From positions 3,759,994 through 3,823,993 of the forward strand of contig NC_066553.1 of the NCBI RefSeq assembly GCF_024679095.1: 64,000 nucleotides of DNA, read 5' to 3'. The DNA comes from Eriocheir sinensis. Lineage: Eukaryota > Arthropoda > Malacostraca > Decapoda > Varunidae. The notes beneath the pieces were generated by a model that made no database searches, was not told where the DNA came from, and saw nothing but the letters and a program-made list of their open reading frames with translations. This document shows positions 48,076-59,639 of the stretch, in pieces; the first letter of the stretch is position 1, and every line of letters starts with the position of its first letter. A program made the position numbers and the translations under genes.

Positions 48076-48724
48076 TGCGTGGGCGTGTTTACCTTCCACA
48101 CACACTCAGTTGTTCCGAGGTCTATATAGTGGTCGTGTATCTTTTTACTTTTTTTTCATTTACTTAGTCAAATTTCACACACGCATATCCTCCACATACA
48201 TACACAAAGCTATTTCTAAGTCTCTATACTGTTCGTGTTTCCTTTTACTTTTTTTTAATTTTCTTACTCCGTCACAAATTTCAAACACGCATATCTTCCA
48301 CACATATACACAAAGCTATTTCTAAGTCTCTATACTGTTTGCGTATCATTTTATTTTCTTCATTTTTTACCAAGTCACATAATATAGACACTCACATCCC
48401 CCCCCCCCCCACACACACACAGAGGTTGTTTGTAATCCTCAACGCTATTTCTGTATCTCTACTTTTACGTTGTTTTCCGTTACTTATTTACGCACTAACC
48501 AATTTTACACACCCACCCACACACTCACACATTTCATTTATTTACTCATTCATATGTTACACACACACACACGCACATAACGCCCCCCCCCTCCACACAC
48601 ACACACACAGACACACAGAGCTTGTTTGTAATCTTTTGTAGTATTTGTGTATCTCAACTTTTACAATTGTTTTTCATTATTTCATTACTTTTTTACTCAC
48701 AAACTACACACACGCACATCCACC

Positions 48725-48797
<73 letters not shown>

Positions 48798-48922
48798 ACA
48801 GACACACAGAGCTTGTTTGTAATCTTTTGTAGTATTTGTGTGTGTGTGGCTCAACTTTTATAATTGTTTTTCATTATTTCATTACTTTTTTTACTCACAA
48901 ACTACATTCACGCACATCCACC

Positions 48923-48997
<75 letters not shown>

Positions 48998-49085
48998 ACA
49001 CTGAGATGGTTTGTAATTCTCTATGCCATTCGTGTATCGCTATTTATCCTCATTTCTTATTTACGCATTCAAAAATTATACACAC
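48076..49085. repeat. Tandem array seeding repeated (CA)n tracts
   Basis: Two early units share 'acaaagctatttctaagtct+ctatactgtt' (about 48205 and 48310). Two later units share 'gcttgtttgtaatcttttgt' (48620 and 48811, 191 bp apart) and 'cacgcacatccacccaccca' running into (CA)n at 48733-48795 and 48931-48992. The CA tracts were duplicated along with the unit. Confidence 0.85.
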
Positions 49086-49529
49086 ACAAAAAAAAATCAC
49101 TCCCCTGGCCTTCACTCCTATACAAATTTCAGCGTTTCCTTCTCGTATGGGATCAAATAAAGCAACAGCTGTGGTGATTTAAGGTAATGTTACATCTGGG
49201 CCGCAAGCCCCTCGTTTCCCTCCCTTTAAGCTTCGTTTTTTCCTGGCTTCATTTTTTTCTTTATTTCAGTCCAGAGTTTATTTTACATACATAGGAAATA
49301 AAAGGACGCTGTGCTGTACAATATTTTTTTCATATCTTTACCGCTTGTGTGTCGTTTCCTCTCTCTCTTTATAGTGCCACTTCTCCCCCTCCGTTGTTCC
49401 GCTGTAGGCCGGTAAAAATTCCACGATTCTTTCACATATTAACGTAAAAATATCGGGGGTAGTTTAGAGTACTTTCATATCTGTCCCATTAGTCTATTTC
49501 CTTCCTCTTCGTTTTTTTCTTTATTTTCC
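49086..49529. other. Unique T-rich sequence
   Basis: No feature recognised. Confidence 0.35.
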
Positions 49530-50030
49530 GAGCAAAATTCCAAATACCTTTTTTTCTTTCCTCATTTTTTTCTCAATAGTTGTAGGGCTTAGCAGAGTTC
49601 CAAATACCTTGTTTTCATTTTCCTTCGCCTGTTTTTTCTCTTCTATAGCTGTACGCCGTAGCAAAATCTAAATACCTTCTTTTCCCTCTCTAGTTCTACG
49701 GCTTAACGGAGTTCTATATACTTTCTTTCCTTTCCCTTCGCTTTTTCTCCTCTCGTAGTTCTGCTCAAAAATCCAAATACCTTCTTTTCCCTCTCTAGTT
49801 CTACGGCTTAACGGAGTTCTATATACTTTCTTTCCTTTCCCTTCGCTTTTTCTCCTCTCGTAGTTCTGCTCAAAAATCCAAATACCTTCTTTTCCCTCTC
49901 TAGTTCTACGGCTTAACGGAGTTCTATATACTTTCTTTCCTTTCCCTTCACTTTTTCTCCTCTCGTAGTTCTGCTCAAAAATCCAAATGCCTTCTTTTCC
50001 TTGCTTTCGTTTTCTTCCTCTCTACTCCCA
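49530..50030. repeat. 105-bp tandem array with decayed flank units
   Basis: 'ccaaataccttcttttccct' to 'cgtagttctgctcaaaaat' lies at 49773 and 49878 and as a variant at 49983, spaced 105 bp and nearly identical. Older, shorter relatives ('ccaaataccttttttt', 'ctaaataccttcttttccct') occur at about 49541, 49601 and 49669. Confidence 0.9.
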
Positions 50031-51032
50031 CGGCGTAGCAGAGTTCCAACTACCTTCTTTTACCTCGTTTTCTCCACTCCAGCTGTACGTCTTAGCAAAA
50101 AATCCCTACACATTCCACATATACACCAAAGTAGTGGAGGTGGAGCTCACATCTTCACAAGTGCGACAAGTCCTTCGTCACCCTCCCTCTCCGTCTTTTA
50201 TGGGCTGTTTTTCCCCGTCGTGGCCCCTCTGTAGGCCTTAGCGGCGGATCGGACCCATTTGTCAAGCTAATGAAACTAGCCGCGGCCGCCCCAGCACACA
50301 CGAGCACGCCTGCTGAGCCGCGTCGGGCCACACAGATGACCTCCGGAGCCGGGGTGTGTGTGGCGTAGGAGGAGGGAGAGGGAGTGGAAGGGAAGGGGCG
50401 AAGGGGAGGAGGGAGACGGACAGGAGTGGGCGAAACTTTGTAATGCTGTTATGTACTGTTTGTTGTTGTTTGTGGTGGTGGTGTTTGTATTGGTGTGTGT
50501 GTGCGTGGGGGGGGGGGGGGTTGTGTGTGTGTGTGTGTATGTGTGTGGGTGTGTGGGTGGGTGTTTTGTCTTCCTTGAATCTGTTACCTGAATCTACTTT
50601 TTTTCCCTTTCTTCCAGTTTCCCGTTGTCCCGTTGCCCTCCGTGAAAGCACATCTGTTAAGAGTTTCCGTAATCTCGTCTCAGTCAAGTCTTCTACACCG
50701 GCCTGTTGTTATCGAGGTGGACAAGTGATGACCCTCGACTCGTTGTTTTCACTATGACATAGGATAAGGAGGCAATACATAGTGGCCTTGACCGAACATC
50801 AATCAAAGAACCATGTAACAAGTCGCTTCATAGAAATAGCAATGCCGTCATACAGTGTGAGAAATGTAGCCGAGTTGAAAGTATATCTGTATTGATCCAT
50901 TATGTTGTACACTATATAGCAACGTAACGACGGTCTATATTGCGGATAATCCAGACCCTGATACCAATAAGGGCCGTGTTTATATATATGGTAAATGTGC
51001 CCCAGATGCTGAACATAAGACTGGGTTATGGT
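50031..51032. other. Unique sequence with G run and GT-rich part
   Basis: 50490-50570 is GT-rich with a 12-13 base G run at 50508-50520. 50260-50350 is CpG-rich. No gene is supported. Confidence 0.35.
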
Positions 51033-51205
<173 letters not shown>

Positions 51206-51440
51206 GGTAAGCTGTCGTATCCAATCTTGATCAGTCACGCACACTGACAGCATCACAATATATCAACACAGACACACACTGGCGGAGAGGAGCAGAGAAG
51301 AGCCTGGCCCCCACGCTCCCTCCCTGACTGGCGGGCTGGCGTGGAGAGAGAAGTACAAAGAGAAAGGAGAAAGGATATAAATAAGGAATGGAAAAGAAGA
51401 GGAGAGAGAGAGAGAGGGAGACGGAAAGAAAGAACAGCTG

Positions 51441-52110
51441 AGAATCGTAGGAGTCCAGAATCGCAGGAGTCCAGAATCGTCGGAGTCCAGAATCGTCGGA
51501 GTCCAGAATCGTCGGAGTCCAGAATCGTCGGAGTCCAGAATCGTCGGAGTCCAGAATCGTCGGAGTCCAGAATCGTCGGAGTCCAGAATCGTCGGAGTCC
51601 AGAATCGTCGGAGTCCAGAATCGTCGGAGTCCAGAATCGCAGGAGTCCAGAATCGTCGGAGTCCAGAATCGTCGGAGTCCAGAATCGTCGGAGTCCAGAA
51701 TCGTCGGAGTCCAGAATCGTCGGAGTCCAGAATCGCAAGAGTCCAGAATCGCAAGAGTCCAGAATCGCAGGAGTTCAGAATCGCAGGAGTCCAGAATCGT
51801 CGGAGTCCAGAATCGTCGGAGTCCAGTATCGTAGGAGTCCAGAATCGCAGGAGTCCAGAATCGCAGGAGTCCAGAATCGTCGGAGTCCAGAATCGCAGGA
51901 GTCCAGAATCGCAGGAGTCCAGAATCGCAGGAGTCCAGAATCGCAGGAGTCCAGAATCGTCGGAGTCCAGAATCGTCGGAGTCCAGAATCGTCGGAGTCG
52001 AGAATCGTTTGAGTCAAGAATTGCAGAATGAGTCAAGAATCGCAGAAAAGAGTCAAGAATCGCAAAAATCAAGAATCGCAAAAATCATGAATCGCAACAG
52101 AAGTCAAGAA
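51441..52110. repeat. 16-bp minisatellite, about 35 units, with decaying edge
   Basis: Unit AGAATCGTCGGAGTCC and a GCAG variant (AGAATCGCAGGAGTCC), in blocks, from 51441 to about 52010. Then GAGTCAAGAATCGCA-type units of irregular length fade out by 52110. Since 16 is not a multiple of three and the unit lacks stops, several frames stay open (up to 272 residues on the minus strand). This is not evidence of a gene. Confidence 0.96.
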
Positions 52111-52411
52111 CCATAGAAGTTAAAGAGTTATATATTTTGTGTCGAATTTTCAGTCACGCATCTCTATTTCAGAAACTGTAATAGTAAAAAAAAAATGATC
52201 ATTGTTAAATAAAATGGGGAAAAAGGTCTTATTAATCATCCAGCAAATTCTTCAAAAAAAAGTTGTCTGGGTAATGAGTCTCCTAAATTAATTTCCAAAT
52301 ATGCCCGGTACTAAAAGTTGCGAGTCATTCACAGTAGAGGCACCAAAGAGAAATGTGTGTAATACTTCGAAGTTATTCATCGGTGTTCTAAAAAAAAAGT
52401 TAAATGCTGTC

Positions 52412-52600
52412 TTAACCCGGTAGTTGCGGGGATCATGTTTCTTAAAAGCCCCTCTAAGCGAGAAAAATGAAAAAAAAATCATCACTCACGCAAACCATTT
52501 CATAATATATATCAACGCATTTGTGATCAGTTTATGAATCATCTGTTTTTGGGGGGTTACATCGTGACAAAAATTTGGCCCGTCGCAGCTACCGGGTTAA
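52412..52600 (+). mobile_element. TTAA-flanked MITE, piggyBac-like, copy 2
   Basis: TTAA-CCCGGTAGTTGCGGGGATC ... GCCCGTCGCAGCTACCGGG-TTAA. A 189-bp short form that lacks one of the duplicated sub-motifs present in copies 1 and 3. Ends are inverted complements. Confidence 0.9.
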
Positions 52601-52797
52601 TGGTGTTACTCAATTCGACGGCGTTTAAAAATAGAAAAGTGTCTACGTGAGGCGATATCAATCCTTTCCACGTGTATGCAAAACGTATTAGACTTCGGTA
52701 TTTGTGGAGCGCCGTTATTTCGTTCCGCCAAACGACGCCACATTTCTTGATAGCGCGGCGGAGGTACGTTACAATGGAGAGGAGGGCTTGTGGCGGC

Positions 52798-52798
<1 letters not shown>
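52601..52798. other. Unique spacer
   Basis: No feature recognised. Confidence 0.3.
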
Positions 52799-52876
<78 letters not shown>

Positions 52877-52897
52877 TAGCGACGGGAATTGATGAGG

Positions 52898-52957
<60 letters not shown>
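52799..52957. repeat. Inverted (TG)n / (CA)n pair
   Basis: (TG)n at 52799-52873 and (CA)n at 52902-52957, separated by 28 bp of unique sequence. The two tracts are mutual complements and could pair over about 55 bp as a hairpin or cruciform. Confidence 0.95.
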
Positions 52958-52961
<4 letters not shown>

Positions 52962-53649
52962 TTGTACTGCCATTTTTATTCAATTTTAACAAACCGAGCT
53001 ACAAACCACAAGCTGGACGCAGAACAACGAATAAAAAAAAAGAAGGGAAAAGAGAACGTAAAGGATTGCAGTTGCGGAGGGAGAAGGGGATGGAACGAGA
53101 GAGGTGAATTGGAGGAAATCGAAGAGGATTGGTTGAAGAGGTGGGGTGCGTTGGGGAAGCCGATAAAGGCGAGTCACTTCTGTTGCGTGATAAAGGGAAT
53201 CTACTGGCAAAGGGGGCATGTCTCGGGTGGCGTGGCTTGCGTCTCTCTCCGTACGTAGGCGAGAGGAGCCCCCGATTGTGGCCACTTGAGAGATCGAAGT
53301 AATTACCTAAATGGCTTTGCCTCCTCTCCCTTCCTCCCGTCCTCCCTCTCTGTAGGTAATCCTCGCAATCACTCCGTCGCTCGCTCTGTCTCCTCCCACG
53401 ACTCCCTGATGCTTATTCCTCTCGCGGCGTGTGTTCGTCCCCGGCGCTGTGGTACAAGGGGATGAGGCTTACTTCGAGGCTCTGCGGGAGGGAAGGACGT
53501 TACGCCGAGGCTGAGTTGTGTGCATGTCCCTAATACGCTTATAAGGCAGCAGCACGCTTGTAGCACGCTGCTCCACGCCGGATTGTCAGCGTGTTGAGGC
53601 TGCGGTGTGCAAACTGCGCTTTTAGTCGACTTCTTTCGGTTGGCTTCAT
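52958..53649. other. Unique sequence
   Basis: No shared repeat or recognisable domain. A/G-rich at 53030-53110. Confidence 0.35.
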
Positions 53650-53853
53650 GTGTCGTATAACCAGAGACAATACAATAGATACGTTCAAGAAGAGGTTGGA
53701 TAAACTCAGATGGTGAGGTAAGGTGGGACTAGGCTTACAGGAGTTGCTTTGTTTAGGCCAACCGACAGTGAGGTAAGGTGGGGTTAGGCTTACAGGAGTT
53801 GCTTTGTTTAGGCCAACCGACCTCTTGCAGACCCAGTATGTTCTTATGTTCAT
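53650..53853 (+). pseudogene. LINE 3' end with 55-bp duplication
   Basis: Reads NTIDTFKKRLDKLRW then a stop (about 53668-53715), the typical C-terminus of CR1/Jockey-type LINE ORF2. A 3' tail follows in which GTGAGGTAAGGTGGG...GGCCAACCGAC is duplicated with a 55-bp period (53713 and 53768). It ends CTCTTGCAGACCCAGTATGT and TCTTATGTTCATAT. 5'-truncated, dead. Confidence 0.8.
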
Positions 53854-53869
53854 ATTTCACGGGGCAGGA

Positions 53870-54240
53870 TTTGAAGCTTAGGGGCAGTAATGGCTCGAGG
53901 GTTTACTTAGAACAGCCTGAAGAGATGTAGCTATGAAGAAACTCTAGCTGCATAAAAAAATGGTATAGAAAATAAACGAACATTTTTTAAGTGATTGTGA
54001 CATAGTTCATATTTCACGTGCTGGGGGTAGGAGTTGGATCAAGGGTTTACTTAGAACAGCCTGAGGAAGTGTAGCTATGAAGAAACTCTAGCTGCATAAA
54101 AAAATGGTATAGAAAATAAACGAACATTTTTTAAGTGATTGTGACATAGTTCATATTTCACGTGCTGAGGGCGGGGGCTTGAAGCTTAGGAGCAGTAATG
54201 GATCGATGGTTTAGTTAGAACAGCCTGAAAATGTGTAGCT
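53870..54240. repeat. About 144-bp tandem repeat, three units
   Basis: 'gtttacttagaacagcctga' at 53901 and 54045, and a variant at 54209. Units one and two also share 'gaaactctagctgcataaaa' and 'aagtgattgtgacatagttc' almost perfectly; unit three decays after about 54240. Confidence 0.9.
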
Positions 54241-54584
54241 ATAAAGAAACTAACGGCGTAGAGAAACGATATGCCTTAAAAAACAAAGAACAAAATACCC
54301 TTCTTTTGAAATGTAATGTAGAGTAAATATTATCACTTGCGCGTAACGAATGAATCGATCCTACGTTTAAGGCTCACTGACTTTTCTTAGGTCGTCTCAG
54401 TGCAGGTGGTAAATAGGAGATGGAAAGAACGAAATTAAAAAAAAAAGAATGTAGAATAATAAATATAATCACTCGTGTTGTAAGTAATTTCATGTCTGCA
54501 TATCGCTAATGATCAGGATGTCACAGTGCAGGCAGTAATTATGAGGGGGGGGAGGGGGGGAGGGAAATTAGAGGAGAGGTGGTG
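54241..54584. other. Unique A-rich sequence
   Basis: No feature recognised. A G-rich run lies at 54544-54563. Confidence 0.3.
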
Positions 54585-54651
54585 GCCCCGTATTCCCAAA
54601 CATACACAGTTGATAAGACTTTCGTAGAGGTTGTGGGCATTTCCGTGGTAT
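54585..54651 (-). mobile_element. Family B fragment, copy 6
   Basis: 'gttgataagactttcgtaga' and 'ggttgtgggcatttcc' match the body of family B. The copy stops exactly where the MITE at 54652 begins, and no continuation is visible after it. Confidence 0.65.
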
Positions 54652-54875
54652 TTAACCCGGTAGCAGCGACGGGCCAAATTTGTGGCTTTACCGTGTACCA
54701 GCGACGGGCCACATTTTTGCCATGATATAAACCCCCCAAAATAAATGATGCATAAACTGATCACAAATGCGTTGATATATATTATGAAATGGTTTGTGTG
54801 AGTGATGATTTTTTTCTCATTTTTCTCGCTTAGAGGGGCATTTAAGAAACATGATCCCTGCAGCTACCAGGTTAA
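54652..54875 (-). mobile_element. TTAA-flanked MITE, piggyBac-like, copy 3
   Basis: TTAA-CCCGGTAGCAGCGACGGGCC ... CCCTGCAGCTACCAGG-TTAA. Inverted relative to copies 1 and 2. Contains the duplicated 'cagcgacgggcca' motif at its left end. 224 bp, non-coding. It lies immediately against a family B fragment, indicating nested insertion. Confidence 0.9.
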
Positions 54876-55260
54876 GCAGAGAGAGAAGAGATGAAGGCAC
54901 AGCGGGGTGAGGGGATGGGCATGTGGCGATGACGTGACCGCCCATGCACGAAGCGGACGACGAAGCTCACAGGGGGAGGGAGGGAAGGTGGGCGTGACGC
55001 GACGGTGGCCACCAGACGAGTGTGAAATTAATGTTTTACAACCGACACAAAACTTTAAATTAAATCGTAACTTTCCATATTCCCAAGTTTTGGTGGGAAG
55101 CAAAGGAGAGTTTTACTGTTCCATTTCTTTTCTTCGCAACTATGCAGGTATTATTTTTTTTCTTTTCATTTTCAAGTTCCGCCGCCACGAAAAGGTCTGA
55201 TTAAATAGAAAGAATCTTAAGACATCGAACATTTAAAGTGGTGTGGTGTAGCGGCGACTC
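54876..55260. other. Unique sequence
   Basis: CpG-rich at 54900-55020; no domain in the frames and no shared repeat. Confidence 0.3.
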
Positions 55261-55455
55261 GTGTGTGTGTGTGTGTGTGTGTATGTGTGTAAGAGAGAAA
55301 AAGAAAGGAAAAATAAGAAAGAAAGAAAAGTAAAAAAGGAAAGGAGGAAAGAAGGAAGGAAGAAACGAAGAAAGGAAAGAAAGAAGTAGATACATAGACA
55401 GATACATAGATAGATAGATAGAATGATAGACAGTTAAATAGATAGAAAGAAGAAG
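55261..55455. repeat. (GT)n followed by purine and (GATA)n-type tract
   Basis: (GT)n at 55261-55290, then A/G-rich GAAAG/GGAA units, then ATAGATAGATA-type repeats to about 55450. Confidence 0.85.
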
Positions 55456-56690
55456 CAGAAGAGTGTGGGTGCAGTCACGTCCTGAGCATTGTCTGGCCAC
55501 GGCTCATTATGCACCATGCTGGGGTGAGTCTCGCAGGGGGCGTTATGCAAGAGGGTTGGGGGGGCGGCCATCCCTCTACCATACTCACCGCTCGCCCTAG
55601 ATCGGAGGAATACAAGAACTCCTCACCAGCGTTGCCAAATTATCGTACACATCGCATTGCATTTTCGTAGATTCTGACCAATAACGAATGCAAAAACAAA
55701 CACACACACACAAAAAAGGAGTTTCAACGCTAACTTCAATTTTCTATCGTTATTTGTGTAGGTACGAGATTTTGAGGCTTAAAAGTAATAAAGACGATAT
55801 GGTGAATACGATAATCTGGCTACGCTGCTGCTCACTCTATCTGACGTGTTGGAGGGAGGAAGTCCAGTAATGACGATATCTGAGGACTTGCCTGCTTGCC
55901 GTGACATAGTAATTGCAGCATCTGAATTGGATCAACTCCGCGTGAGGTGAATAGGATTTGATTTCTTTTGATCTTGTTGTGTCCTTCCATGCGCCCTCCC
56001 CAGCCCCTTCCTGCCATCACCATGCACGTCTTATACTGCACCCTCAACAGTATGTATCTTTTATGTATCTTTTTGTTTTGATTTCTCTATACTTGTGATG
56101 GATTTGTTTTTCGAAATTGAAGGGAGTTATAATTTTTGGCCCATTTTCATTGTTGCTTTTCCGAATTGGGTTGACCTTCATTTGTTTTGTTTTTTCGTCA
56201 TCGTCCTCATCGTCAACCCTATAGTAGTTTCCCTTCTGTTATGTGCCTCCTTCTCTTCCTCTTCCTCTTCTTGTGCTTCCTGTCTTCTTCCTCTCTTCGT
56301 GTTTCCTCACCAAGCCTCGCTATCTAACTTTTCATCCCTTTCATCACCCTCCTCCTCCTTAAATTAAACCTCTTTATTTTGCATCGTCTCATCTGTACCG
56401 TATTGCTTTTTCTGCTATTTCTTTTTTTTTCTTCTTTTTTTTTTACCAGAACGCTTTTTTTTTTAACCAGAACGCTGTAGTAGTGACTGTACTCTCTCTA
56501 AGAATCCGTGCACTACTTTCTCCCTCACCTCCGAGATGGTGGCTGCACGCGCGTGTCATCCCACTTATCTCGCTGCCTAAGCTTTCCTCTCCGCTGACCT
56601 AGAAACGGAGGTGTGGGCGCCGGACGGAAGCCAAGGAACGGGAAAATGGAAACACAGATGGAATGGCCGGAGGCGTGTTGAATGTAAGAC
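55456..56690. other. Unique sequence, partly T-rich
   Basis: No gene or shared repeat. 56230-56470 is T/C-rich with T runs. 56520-56690 is unique. Confidence 0.35.
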
Positions 56691-57345
56691 CAGGGAGGAT
56701 GAGAAAGACTTAGAGATGGCTTAAGGGAAGAAGAAGTAGTACGCGAAGGAAAGGAAAGGGAAGGACAGGAAGGGAATAACTGGAAACGCAAAAAGAGGAG
56801 ATGATGATAAAGGGACTGGAGGGAGAGGTGTAGAGAGCGAGTCAATTATTCTTAAATGTCCAGAGCCACCATTATAGAAATTACACCTTCCTGCTGACGT
56901 GCGCAGGGACAAAAAATGTACTGACCCCGGTGACGATATGAGGAGGAGGAGGACTGTGGAAAAGGGGATGAGGAGAAGAGAAAGAATAAGGAGATGACGA
57001 TGACGAGGAGGAGGAGAGGGAGGAAGAGGAGGAGAAGGATGAAGGGAAGAGGAAGAAGAAAACTAAGAGAAAGGGAATTATTAACAGGAGGAGGAGGAGG
57101 AGAGGGGAAGGATGAGGACGAGGAAGAGGAAGATGAAAACCAAGAGAAAGGGAAAGAGGAACAGGAGGAGGAGAAGGAGGAGAGGCGAAAATGAATAATA
57201 AAAACAAGAATAACAGTAAGGAGAGGAGGAGGAAGAAAAGGACGATGAAGATGAAGAAAAAAGGGGAGAAGAAGGAGCAAGAAAAGATGTATATAGAGAA
57301 AAGAAGGAGAACAAGAATTAGAGTGAGGAAAGAAGAGAATAGTTC
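56691..57345. repeat. Polypurine tract
   Basis: Almost only A and G on the plus strand, in GGA/GAAG blocks. 'aggaagaggaggagaaggat' type blocks recur near 57022 and 57124, and also at 59640-59960, suggesting the two purine tracts are related. Confidence 0.8.
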
Positions 57346-57959
57346 GGGGTCAGAGCAAATACTGGAGGGCGGTGAGTGGCTGCCTTGACCTGGTGGCGGG
57401 CGGCTGGCTAGGGCTGGTACTGGTGCTGGTGGTGTTGGCGCGACGTCACCGTGTGGTCGTGAAGGCCTTTGTGCTCGCCCGCCAATTACCGCTCCTTTCT
57501 CCCTTATTGTATTTCATTTTTGAAGGATCGCCCCCCCCACCCCCCAGCGCTGTCTCCACGTTATTGTTGAGTGCCCGCCGCAGTCTCGTTTGAAGCGCTT
57601 CCTCTCCTTTCTCAGTTTTTGTTTTTTGCTCATCTTCCGTACCATTGTTGGGCTCTAAGACATCCGGTGGTGGTGGTGGTGTTTTGTTATGATGTGCGGT
57701 TTTTATATATTATTTCTTTTTCATACAGTTGCGGTGAGGTTCCGGGTTGTTTTCATTATTTTTAGGGCAGACTTTTTTTTCTTTTTCACTGTCTTAAAAC
57801 TTGCATTATAATCCCACGCAATTTTTTTTTTGTTGTATAATTTTGATTTTTTTTAACGTTGCTTCGTCTCCACTCTTTTGCATGCGCCCCAAGATTTCTA
57901 CGTCAGTGTTTTCTTCCTATTTCCATCGTGGTTTCTTTTTGCATTATTGAAGTCTAAGC
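57346..57959. other. Unique sequence
   Basis: 57360-57480 is GT/GC-rich; 57770-57860 is T-rich. No gene is supported. Confidence 0.35.
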
Positions 57960-58345
57960 GAGCAGAATTTAGATAAGCTCCCGCCTTTTAATCAACGTTT
58001 TCTTCCTCTAATCAAGTCCATATATATATCACAAGGGCCATTCGTTGCTGCTCTACATATTCTCCTCTTCATATTTTCTTCGCGGTTGCGTTTGACTTTG
58101 CATTGGTATTTAAAAGCATGTAGAGATTAGATAAGCTCCCGTCTCTCAATCAACGTTTTCCTCCTCTAATCAAGTCCATTCTCCTCTAATCAGGGCCATT
58201 CGTTGCTGCTCTACATATTCTCATTTTCATATTATCTACGTGGTTTCGTATAACTTCGCATTGGTATTTAAAAGCATGTAGAGATTAGATAAGTTCTCGC
58301 CTCTTAATCAACGTTTTCCTTCTCTTATCGACTCCATATATCCCA
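57960..58345. repeat. 158-bp tandem repeat
   Basis: 'gataagctcccgcc' at 57972, 58130 and a variant at 58288, exactly 158 bp apart. Units share 'tcaacgttttcctcctctaa', 'cattcgttgctgctctacat' and 'ggtatttaaaagcatgtaga'. About 2.4 units. Confidence 0.93.
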
Positions 58346-59050
58346 AGAGCCTTCCTTTCGTATTTCCGCCCCATTATCATCCTCCTCATCTCGTGTGTCT
58401 GTTCATCACGTTATCATCATGTTGAAGAGAAAGCTATTCGTCGACGCCTCTCGCCTCAGACCCAGATTCCTGAGAGTGCCAAGAGGGCCATCAAGGGGCC
58501 GAGGGGCTACACATTGCGACCTTGAGTGCCGCCGCCCCTTGAGCCACAAAGCTAAAGCACGTGGAGCAACAGGTGGCCGGCGCGTGGAGGAGGGTGGAGT
58601 GGGAATGAGGGACTGATTACAATGTGTGAGGAGGAGTGGAAAGTGGAGGAGGACGAGGAGGAGAACAAGGAGAACCGTTATGATTGAACAAGACGAGAGG
58701 CGATAAGCGAAGTGTGTGACCTGACGTAAGATGGAAGAGGAGGAGGACGAGGAGGAGAACCGTTGAATGGACAAGACGAGAGGCGATAAGTGAAGTGTAT
58801 AAAGTAATTCTGTGTAGTGAGTTCATAACGTCGACTAAGCAAGGTGCAGTGAAGAGTGAAGGTGGAGGAGGAGGCGTCAAAGAGAGAGGAAGTGACACTG
58901 AGAGATGGGTGAAGCATGAATCGCACCGTGTCAGGTAAGAAACTAACTTGGCAACGGTGGGAAGGGAACCAAGAGGAGAAAGATTAGCGTCGAGTGAATA
59001 AAGAGAGACTCGTGAAGCGTGTACCATAACGTAATAGCATGCACACTTAA
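58346..59050. repeat. Unique sequence with purine-rich duplication
   Basis: At 58620-58830, 'gaacaagacgagaggcgata' and 'agcgaagtgt' recurs as 'ggacaagacgagaggcgata' and 'agtgaagtgt' about 85 bp later, linked by GGA-rich DNA. Flanks are unique. Confidence 0.6.
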
Positions 59051-59270
59051 GGTTGGTATTCTAAGACACTTTCGCTTCTCACATTAACAATTTCTAAAGG
59101 TTAAGGAGGGGTCAGTCAGGTTCTAATGAGTGTTTCCTTAGGTTTACGGTACAGGAGAAGGGTCAAACTAACACCGGGCTCATAAAACTACTACTGGAAA
59201 TGCCCACAACTCCTACGAAAGCCTTGTCAAATATGTGTTCTTGGGCTGCGATTTGTCTTGTAATACGACC
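59051..59270 (+). mobile_element. Family B, copy 5
   Basis: GGTTGGTATTCTAAGACAC to TTTGTCTTGTAATACGACC; compact 220-bp form close to copy 2 at 27139-27359. Confidence 0.8.
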
Positions 59271-59639
59271 CAAAGTAACGAAGAAACAATGCAAAGTGAA
59301 GGAAGGGAATGATCAGTAAGAGGAGGACGTAATAGATGTAGAAGTAACGCAATGAATGATCGAGAGAGATGCGTGATTCAAGCTTGTAACGTAACAGAAC
59401 AGCCTACCGTAGTTAACAAGTGACGAGGAACCAGGAACAAACGTTGATATAAAAATAGATCGCTTAGGCTCAGAAGATAAATATGTAAACACAACACTAA
59501 AAAAAAAATTGGGAACTGAGTGAAAATAAATATATCGTTAGAGCATTAAAGTGGATTTGCATTATTTTTTTGTTATGATTTAAAAAGAATTATTAGAAGT
59601 TTTCGTTTCCGTGATAAATATTAAAAGTGTCAAATAATG
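59271..59639. other. Unique AT-rich sequence
   Basis: No feature recognised. Confidence 0.3.

Noticed and set aside
51263..52081. 272-residue minus-strand and 223-residue plus-strand repeat proteins
   Set aside because: Translation of a 16-bp minisatellite open in several frames and on both strands; length follows the array, with no start context or flanking coding sequence.
54900..55020. CpG-rich block as promoter
   Set aside because: No CCAAT, GC-box, TATA or donor arrangement was seen; composition alone is not enough.
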